Below are positions 58,207 to 64,000 of a DNA stretch of 64,000 nucleotides, piece after piece. A program made the position numbers and the translations under genes. This DNA comes from Cupriavidus oxalaticus (GTDB lineage Bacteria; Pseudomonadota; Gammaproteobacteria; Burkholderiales; Burkholderiaceae), in contig NZ_CP038635.1 of assembly GCF_004768545.1 (NCBI RefSeq), forward strand, positions 1,302,001 through 1,366,000, written 5' to 3'. The first letter of the stretch is position 1. Every line of letters starts with the position of its first letter. Below the pieces are notes generated by a model. That model was not told where the DNA came from and made no database searches. It saw only the letters and a list, made by a program, of their open reading frames with translations.

Positions 58207-59175
58207 ATGAGCCGGCTGATCCTCGCTCCGATGGAGGGGCTTGCGGACTACGTCCTGCGCGACGTGCTGACTGGCCTTGGCGGCTACGACGGCTGCGTGT
58301 CGGAGTTCGTGCGGGTGACGGGCTCGCTGCTTCCCGCCCGTGTCTATGAGCGCGATACGCCCGAAACCCTGCAGGGCGGCTACACCAACAGCGGTACGCC
58401 GATGGTGATCCAGCTGCTAGGCAGCGACCCAGAATGGCTGGCGCGCAATGCCGCGTATGCCGCGACCTTGTCGCCCCACGGCATCGACCTGAATTTCGGC
58501 TGTCCGGCGAAGGTCGTCAACCGGCATGGCGGCGGCGCCATGCTGCTCGGGCAACCTGACTTGCTGAACCGCATCGTGGCCGCAGTACGCGCCGCGGTGC
58601 CGGCGCATATCTCCGTGACCGCCAAGATGCGGCTGGGCATTTCCGATACCGCTCTCGCGCTGGACTGCGCCGCCGCGCTGGCGGAGGGCGGGGCGGCGTC
58701 GCTGGTGGTGCATGCGCGCACGCGCGACGACGGCTACCGGCCGCCCGCGCATTGGGAGTGGATCGCGCGGATCGCCGAGGCCATCGACATTCCGGTCATT
58801 GCCAACGGCGACGTCTGGACCGTCGCCGACTGGGAGCGCTGTTGCGCAGTGACCGGTTGCGACGATGTGATGATCGGGCGCGGCGCGGTCTCCGACCCTT
58901 TCCTGGTCCGGCGCATCCGCGGCCAGATGGAGCGCACGCCGTCCGCCGCCGAATGGCCGCTGGTGCTGCGCCAGATCTCGCTGTACCTGAAGAAGCTGCA
59001 CGAACGGATCTCGTCCTGCCATGAGCACGGCCGGGTCAAGCTCTGGCTCAGCTACCTGAAGCGGACCTGGCCGCAGGCCACCGAACTGCATGACGCAATC
59101 CGGCGCATGCAGGACTCGGCCGAGATCGCGCGTCTGCTGCTGAGTGTTCCCGGCGCCTCTCCGATTCCTGGCTGA
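58207..59175 (+). CDS. dusC: tRNA-dihydrouridine synthase, DusC type
   Basis: 322 aa from ATG 58207 (MSRLILAPMEGLADYVLRD). It is an FMN TIM-barrel enzyme that reduces uridine in the D-loop of tRNA. The DusC subgroup (U16) is suggested by the opening LAPMEG...GGYDGCVSEFVRV and by the length. Family motifs: DLNFGCPAKVVNRHGGGAMLL (catalytic Cys), VTAKMRLG, VVHARTRDDGY and IANGDV. In-frame starts further upstream would extend through the leader. The gene is 230 bp after phaR. Confidence 0.9.
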   Translation: MSRLILAPMEGLADYVLRDVLTGLGGYDGCVSEFVRVTGSLLPARVYERDTPETLQGGYTNSGTPMVIQLLGSDPEWLARNAAYAATLSPHGIDLNFGCPAKVVNRHGGGAMLLGQPDLLNRIVAAVRAAVPAHISVTAKMRLGISDTALALDCAAALAEGGAASLVVHARTRDDGYRPPAHWEWIARIAEAIDIPVIANGDVWTVADWERCCAVTGCDDVMIGRGAVSDPFLVRRIRGQMERTPSAAEWPLVLRQISLYLKKLHERISSCHEHGRVKLWLSYLKRTWPQATELHDAIRRMQDSAEIARLLLSVPGASPIPG

Positions 59176-59319
59176 ACCAGCCATCAAGTGTGGCGTCAGG
59201 CGCCGGCAAAGACTGGCAAACGGGTAAAATACGCGATTGGCCTGCATCGCCTGGCGCCCGATCGCCCGCGCGATAACCGGATATACTCCGCCGCGCCTGC
59301 CCCACATTCGTATCGCACC

Positions 59320-60699
59320 GTGAAAAACCCTTCAGAATCAACGACCCAGAAAGACAGTAGTCCGCGCGTGGGTTTCGTTTCGCTCGGCTGTCCCAAGGCC
59401 CTGGTCGACTCCGAGCAGATCATCACCCAGCTGCGCGCCGAGGGCTATGCCATCAGCGGCACCTATGACGGCGCCGACCTGGTGGTGGTCAATACCTGCG
59501 GCTTTATCGACGAGGCTGTGCAGGAAAGCCTGGACGCCATCGGCGAGGCGCTGACCGAGAACGGCAAGGTCATCGTGACCGGCTGCCTCGGTGCCAAGAA
59601 GGATGCGGCGGGGCACGACATCGTGTCGTCGGTGCACCCCAAGGTGCTGGCCGTGACCGGCCCGCATGCGCTGGGCGAAGTGATGCAGGCCGTGCACACG
59701 CACCTGCCGAAGCCGCACGACCCGTTTACCGACCTGGTGCCGGCCGCCGGCATCAAGCTGACGCCCAAGCACTACGCCTACCTGAAGATTTCGGAAGGCT
59801 GCAACCATCGCTGCTCGTTCTGCATCATCCCGTCGATGCGTGGCGACCTGGTGTCGCGCCCGGTGGCCGAGGTCATGCTGGAGGCCGAGAATCTGTTCAA
59901 GGCCGGCGTCAAGGAACTGCTGGTGATCTCGCAGGACACCAGTGCCTATGGCGTCGACGTCAAGTACCGCACCGGCTTCTGGAACGGCCGTCCGCTCAAG
60001 ACCCGCATGACCGAACTGGTGGCGGCGCTGGGCGAACTGGCCGCGCAGTACGGCGCCTGGGTGCGCCTGCACTACGTCTATCCGTACCCGCACGTCGACG
60101 AGATCATCCCGCTGATGAACAACGGCCACGTGCTGCCGTACCTGGACGTGCCGCTGCAGCACGCCCACCCGGACGTGCTCAAGCGCATGAAGCGCCCGGC
60201 CAACGCCGAAAAGACCATGGACCGCATCCGTGCCTGGCGCGAGATCTGCCCCGAGCTGACCATCCGCAGCACCTTTATCGCCGGCTTCCCGGGCGAGACC
60301 GAGGCCGAGTTCCAGACGCTGCTGGACTTTATCGCCGAGGCCGAGCTGGACCGCGTCGGCTGCTTTGCATACTCGCCGGTGGAAGGCGCCACGGCCAACG
60401 ACCTGCCGGGCGCGCTGCCCGACGAGGTGCGCGAGGAGCGCCGCGCCCGCTTCATGGAAGTGGCCGAGGAAGTGTCCGCGCGCCGGCTGCAGCGCAAGGT
60501 CGGCCAGACCCTGCGCGTGCTGGTCGACGAGGTCAACCAGGACGGCGGCATCGGCCGTTCGTCGGCGGATGCGCCGGAAATCGACGGCCTGGTCTATATC
60601 GCGCCGCCGGAGCGTACCTCGCAGCGCTATCGCGCAGGCGAGTTCGTCGACGTGAAGATCACGGGCGCCGATGGTCACGACCTGTGGGGCGAGGTCTGA
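59320..60699 (+). CDS. rimO: Ribosomal protein S12 methylthiotransferase RimO
   Basis: 459 aa from GTG 59320 ([10 protein letters not shown]). It is a radical-SAM enzyme that methylthiolates Asp88 of S12. Order: N-terminal MTTase domain with Cys residues ([27 protein letters not shown]), radical-[11 protein letters not shown] (CX3CX2C), and a C-terminal TRAM domain (about 390-459, [18 protein letters not shown]). The GTG is chosen because upstream codons run through DNA with no RimO-like residues. It is 144 bp after dusC. Confidence 0.95.
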   Translation: MKNPSESTTQKDSSPRVGFVSLGCPKALVDSEQIITQLRAEGYAISGTYDGADLVVVNTCGFIDEAVQESLDAIGEALTENGKVIVTGCLGAKKDAAGHDIVSSVHPKVLAVTGPHALGEVMQAVHTHLPKPHDPFTDLVPAAGIKLTPKHYAYLKISEGCNHRCSFCIIPSMRGDLVSRPVAEVMLEAENLFKAGVKELLVISQDTSAYGVDVKYRTGFWNGRPLKTRMTELVAALGELAAQYGAWVRLHYVYPYPHVDEIIPLMNNGHVLPYLDVPLQHAHPDVLKRMKRPANAEKTMDRIRAWREICPELTIRSTFIAGFPGETEAEFQTLLDFIAEAELDRVGCFAYSPVEGATANDLPGALPDEVREERRARFMEVAEEVSARRLQRKVGQTLRVLVDEVNQDGGIGRSSADAPEIDGLVYIAPPERTSQRYRAGEFVDVKITGADGHDLWGEV

Positions 60700-60814
60700 G
60701 CTAGTCCTGCCGGACGAGGCGGGGCGCGGCGCGATTAGGTAAAAGTACGGTCGTTCGTTTCTGCGCGGGCGCCGCTATACTGTGCAGCGCAACAAACCTC
60801 CTGGGAGACAAGTC

Positions 60815-61999
60815 ATGACGCGTGAAGTCGTAGTGGTGAGCGGTGTCCGTACCGCGATCGGGACCTTTGGCGGCAGCCTGAAGGACGTGGCGCCGGCCGA
60901 ACTGGGCGCGCTGGTGGTGCGCGAGGCGCTGGCCCGCGCGCAGGTATCCGGCGACGACGTCGGCCACGTGGTGTTCGGCAACGTGATCCAGACCGAGCCG
61001 CGCGACATGTACCTGGGCCGCGTTGCCGCGGTCAACGGCGGGGTTTCGATCAACGCGCCCGCGCTGACCGTGAACCGCCTGTGCGGCTCGGGCCTGCAGG
61101 CCATCGTCAGCGCCGCGCAGACCATCCTGCTGGGCGATGCCAACGTCGCCATCGGCGGCGGTGCCGAAAGCATGAGCCGCGCCCCGTACCTGGCGCCCGC
61201 GGCCCGCTGGGGCGCCCGCATGGGCGACGCCGGCCTGGTCGACATGATGCTGGGCGCGCTGCACGACCCGTTCCACCGCATCCACATGGGTGTCACGGCC
61301 GAGAACGTGGCCAGGGAATACGACATTTCGCGTGCGCAGCAGGACGAAGCCGCGCTGGAATCGCACCGCCGCGCGTCCGCCGCGATCAAGGCCGGCTATT
61401 TCAGGGACCAGATCGTCCCGGTGGTGAGCAAGGGCCGCAAGGGCGATGTGACGTTCGACACCGACGAGCACGTGCGCCATGACGCGACCATGGACGACAT
61501 GACCAAGCTCAAGCCGGTGTTCGCCAAGGAAAACGGCACCGTCACGGCCGGCAATGCCTCGGGCCTGAACGATGCCGCCGCCGCAGTGGTGATGATGGAG
61601 CGCGCCGAGGCCGAGCGCCGCGGCCTGAAGCCGCTGGCGCGCCTGGTCTCGTACGGCCATGCCGGCGTCGATCCGAAGACCATGGGCATCGGCCCGGTGC
61701 CGGCGACGAAGATCGCGCTGGAACGCGCCGGCCTGCAGGTGGCGGACCTGGACGTGATCGAAGCCAACGAGGCCTTCGCCGCGCAGGCCTGCGCCGTGAC
61801 CAAGGCGCTGGGCCTGGACCCGGCCAAGGTCAACCCGAATGGCTCGGGCATCTCGCTGGGCCACCCGATCGGCGCCACCGGCGCGCTGATCACGGTCAAG
61901 GCGCTGTACGAGCTGCAACGGGTGCAAGGCCGCTACGCGCTGGTGACGATGTGCATCGGCGGCGGGCAGGGCATTGCCGCGATCTTCGAACGCGTCTGA
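60815..61999 (+). CDS. bktB: Beta-ketothiolase BktB
   Basis: 394 aa from ATG 60815 with GGGAGACA upstream. It is the broad-range thiolase that condenses acetyl-CoA with propionyl-CoA and longer acyl-CoAs, allowing 3-hydroxyvalerate units in PHA. Cys90 (RLCGSGLQ), His350 (GHPIGATG) and Cys380 (TMCIGGG) are conserved. Compared with PhaA the loop around GDVTFDTDEHVRHDA differs, as in H16 BktB. It lies downstream of rimO, separated from phaCAB by phaR, dusC and rimO. Confidence 0.96.
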   Translation: MTREVVVVSGVRTAIGTFGGSLKDVAPAELGALVVREALARAQVSGDDVGHVVFGNVIQTEPRDMYLGRVAAVNGGVSINAPALTVNRLCGSGLQAIVSAAQTILLGDANVAIGGGAESMSRAPYLAPAARWGARMGDAGLVDMMLGALHDPFHRIHMGVTAENVAREYDISRAQQDEAALESHRRASAAIKAGYFRDQIVPVVSKGRKGDVTFDTDEHVRHDATMDDMTKLKPVFAKENGTVTAGNASGLNDAAAAVVMMERAEAERRGLKPLARLVSYGHAGVDPKTMGIGPVPATKIALERAGLQVADLDVIEANEAFAAQACAVTKALGLDPAKVNPNGSGISLGHPIGATGALITVKALYELQRVQGRYALVTMCIGGGQGIAAIFERV

Positions 62000-62007
62000 G
62001 GTTCGAC

Positions 62008-62625
62008 TTGCGCCGTGTGCTGCTGAAATTGTCTGTCCCGGCGCTGGCTGCCGTGCTCGTCCTGGCGGGCACGGCGCAGGCGGCACCGGCGACCGAGTTG
62101 TCGACCGGCCCGGTTGGGGCGGCATCGGTTGGCGGTGAAAGCCTGGGCATCAACCAGGCCATCCGCGATGGCGAGGCCAAACGTGGCACGGCACTGTCGA
62201 CCGGCGCGCCCAGGCCGCTGGCGCCGCGCCCCGAGTATTCCTCGCTGCCGGTCTATGTCGGCAAGGTCGGCGACCAGCCCGTGCGACTGCGGCTCGGCCC
62301 CAAGCCCGACGAGCGCGACAGCGTGCGCGGCGAATACAGCGGCCGCGGCGCCGGTGTGCGCCTGCTTGCCGGCGAATGGGAAAACGGCGCTTTCCTGATG
62401 GAAGAGTCGGACGATGGTACGCGCGTAACCGGCAACTGGGAGGGCAACATCGACGCCAGCGGCGCCGTGCGCGGCACCTGGACCGATGCCTTCAATCCCG
62501 CCATCGTGCTGCCGTTCTTTATCCGCCCGCTGGGCGTGCTGGTCATCCCGCCTTTCGACATGACGCCCAACAGCGGCGTCACCTACGCCCCGCCGCCGCC
62601 CAAGTCGTCGATCTCGGGCTGGTAA
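62008..62625 (+). CDS. Exported protein of unknown function
   Basis: 205 aa from TTG 62008 (GAGG upstream) or GTG 62017. A signal peptide (VLLKLSVPALAAVLVLAGTAQA) ends near residue 24. A short Gly/Ser-rich stretch leads to a beta-rich domain (GEYSGRGAGVRLLAGEWENG and TGNWEGNIDASGAVRGTWTD), then a Pro-rich end. It is probably periplasmic. I do not recognise a family. The start codon 9 bp after the bktB stop suggests co-transcription with it. Confidence 0.7.
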   Translation: MRRVLLKLSVPALAAVLVLAGTAQAAPATELSTGPVGAASVGGESLGINQAIRDGEAKRGTALSTGAPRPLAPRPEYSSLPVYVGKVGDQPVRLRLGPKPDERDSVRGEYSGRGAGVRLLAGEWENGAFLMEESDDGTRVTGNWEGNIDASGAVRGTWTDAFNPAIVLPFFIRPLGVLVIPPFDMTPNSGVTYAPPPPKSSISGW

Positions 62626-62789
62626 GCGCACGCATCTTCCCCTGAAATGCGAACCGCCGTCGTTCCCGGTGGCGCGGCCGGCATTTGCTGGTAAGCTCGA
62701 AGGCTCACCGAGTCTCATTCCTGGCCGGACAGCGTGATGCCTGCTTGGCATCGTGCCAGCGCCGGCCAGCAGCCAGCAAGGAATCCGCC

Positions 62790-64000
62790 GTGTCCGATTC
62801 GCCGTCCGACAAGCCCGCATCCCGCCCCCATTACCTGCAGACCGTCGCGGTCCAGCCCGAGCTGGACATCGCCTCCGGCTTTGCCTCATTCTCGCCCGCC
62901 ACCCACCGTGGCTCGACCGTGGTGTTCCGCAACCTGGCCGAACTGCGTGCGCAAGGTGACGGTGCCACCACCTACTGGCGTTACGGCCTGCACGCCACCC
63001 CGACCAGCGAGGCGCTGTGCCAGCACCTGGCACTGATCGAAGGGGCGCGCCATACCTTGCTGCTGCCTTCCGGGCTGGCGGCGATTTCGCTGGTCTACTT
63101 CGCGCTGCTCAAGAGCGGCGACGACGTGCTGATGCCGCACAACGTCTACGGCCCCAACCGCGACCATGGCGAATGGCTGGCGCGCGACTATGGCGTGTCG
63201 GTGCGCTACTACGATCCGATGGACGCTGCCGGCATGGCCGCGATGATCCGGCCCGAGACGCGCCTGATCTGGATGGAGTCGCCGGGTTCGGTGACGATGG
63301 AAGTGGCGGACACCGATGCCATCGTCGCCGCCGCGCGGGCGCATGGCGTGCTGACCGCGATCGACAACACCTGGTCGGGCGGCGTCTACTTCCGCCCGTT
63401 CGAGAAAGGCATCGATATCTCGGTGCAGGCGCTGACCAAATACCAGTCCGGCGGCAGCGATGTGCTGATGGGCGCGGTCATGACCTGTGACGATGCGCTG
63501 CACGACCGCCTGCGGCGCACCCGCATGCTGATGGGCTGGGGCGTGTCCGCCGATGACTGCCACCTGGTGCTGCGCGGGCTGCCGAGCCTGCCGGTGCGGC
63601 TGGCGGCGCACGACCGCGGCGCGCGCGAAGTCGCCGAATGGCTGCGCCAGCGGCCCGAGGTCGCGCGTGTGCTGCATCCCGCGCTGCCTGACTGCCCGGG
63701 CCACGCCAACTGGCGGCGCGACTTCACCGGCGCTACCGGCCTGTTCGCCATCATCCTGCGCGCGCGCTACTCGCGCCAGCAGGTCGATGCCTTTGTCGAG
63801 GCGCTGCAGTTGTTCGCGATCGGCTGGTCGTGGGGCGGCGCGCACAGCCTGGCAGTGCCTTACCACGTCCAGAACATGCGTCCGGCAGGCACCTGGCCGC
63901 CGGCCGGCTGGCAGGACACCGGTGAACTGGTGCGGCTCTATATCGGCCTGGAGGACACGCGCGACCTGATCGCCGACCTGCGCCAGGCGATGGAGGCGCA
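62790..64000 (+). CDS. metC: Cystathionine beta-lyase (3' end outside window)
   Basis: At least 403 codons from GTG 62790, running off the end of the window. It is a PLP enzyme of the Cys/Met metabolism fold: YWRYGLHATPTSEALC, the PLP-contact LPSGLAAISLVYFALL and the internal aldimine Lys217 in LTKYQSGGSD. It cleaves cystathionine to homocysteine, pyruvate and ammonia in methionine synthesis. The MetC subgroup rather than cystathionine gamma-synthase is indicated by HRGSTVVF and SWGGAHSLAVPY. About 165 bp separate it from the preceding exported protein gene. Confidence 0.88.
   Translation, partial: MSDSPSDKPASRPHYLQTVAVQPELDIASGFASFSPATHRGSTVVFRNLAELRAQGDGATTYWRYGLHATPTSEALCQHLALIEGARHTLLLPSGLAAISLVYFALLKSGDDVLMPHNVYGPNRDHGEWLARDYGVSVRYYDPMDAAGMAAMIRPETRLIWMESPGSVTMEVADTDAIVAAARAHGVLTAIDNTWSGGVYFRPFEKGIDISVQALTKYQSGGSDVLMGAVMTCDDALHDRLRRTRMLMGWGVSADDCHLVLRGLPSLPVRLAAHDRGAREVAEWLRQRPEVARVLHPALPDCPGHANWRRDFTGATGLFAIILRARYSRQQVDAFVEALQLFAIGWSWGGAHSLAVPYHVQNMRPAGTWPPAGWQDTGELVRLYIGLEDTRDLIADLRQAMEA

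Overview
This is a GC-rich chromosomal segment from a beta-proteobacterium of the family Burkholderiaceae. It is almost certainly a Cupriavidus species close to C. necator (Ralstonia eutropha) H16 but not identical to it. The main evidence is the phaC-phaA-phaB-phaR locus followed by bktB. The proteins have the same lengths as their H16 counterparts (589, 393, 246, 183 and 394 aa), but PhaC shows scattered substitutions compared with the H16 sequence as I remember it. No rRNA, insertion sequence, prophage or CRISPR array was seen. The one RNA gene found is an initiator tRNA-fMet.

Layout. 1-2030: the end of a nitroreductase gene, then a secreted D-Ala-D-Ala endopeptidase. 2045-7795: a lactate/2-hydroxyacid oxidation region with an FAD-linked dehydrogenase, GntR and IclR regulators, LutA, LutB and a small unknown protein. 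7830-11808: a LysR regulator divergent from an ornithine-cyclodeaminase-like gene, a leaderless PhnD-like protein and a Bug/TctC periplasmic receptor. 11897-14782: a TrpXYZ-type ABC importer. 15186-18864: pyrD, the two N-degron aminoacyl-transferases bpt and aat, a Nudix hydrolase and tRNA-fMet. 18987-20088: a RES/Xre-ParS toxin-antitoxin pair.

20154-33552 is an aerobic benzoate (box) catabolic locus. boxR-boxC-boxB-boxA lie on the minus strand. Benzoate-CoA ligase, an alpha/beta hydrolase and a five-gene branched-chain-type ABC importer lie divergently on the plus strand. Together they should import benzoate, activate it to benzoyl-CoA, epoxidise and hydrolyse the ring, and sense benzoyl-CoA through BoxR. 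The element TATAGTGC, usually followed by A, occurs in front of boxC and in the boxR/ligase intergenic region. The box aldehyde dehydrogenase (boxD) is not in the window.

33871-52689 is mostly housekeeping and envelope genes. It holds Kup, two poorly known small proteins (one secreted and repetitive), an alpha/beta-hydrolase-LuxR fusion, a UDP-4-keto-pentose/UDP-xylose synthase with an ArnT-like transferase beside an OmpR-type two-component system, Tex, a coiled-coil secreted protein, a YdcH-like protein, a DinG-type helicase, BamD, RluD and PgeF.

52795-62000 is the polyhydroxybutyrate locus. A recognisable phaC promoter with a leader of about 290 nt precedes phaC-phaA-phaB, then phaR, dusC, rimO and the second thiolase bktB. 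PhaA/BktB condense acyl-CoAs, PhaB reduces the product with NADPH, PhaC polymerises it, and PhaR couples granule formation to gene expression. The window ends with an unknown exported protein and a truncated cystathionine beta-lyase gene.
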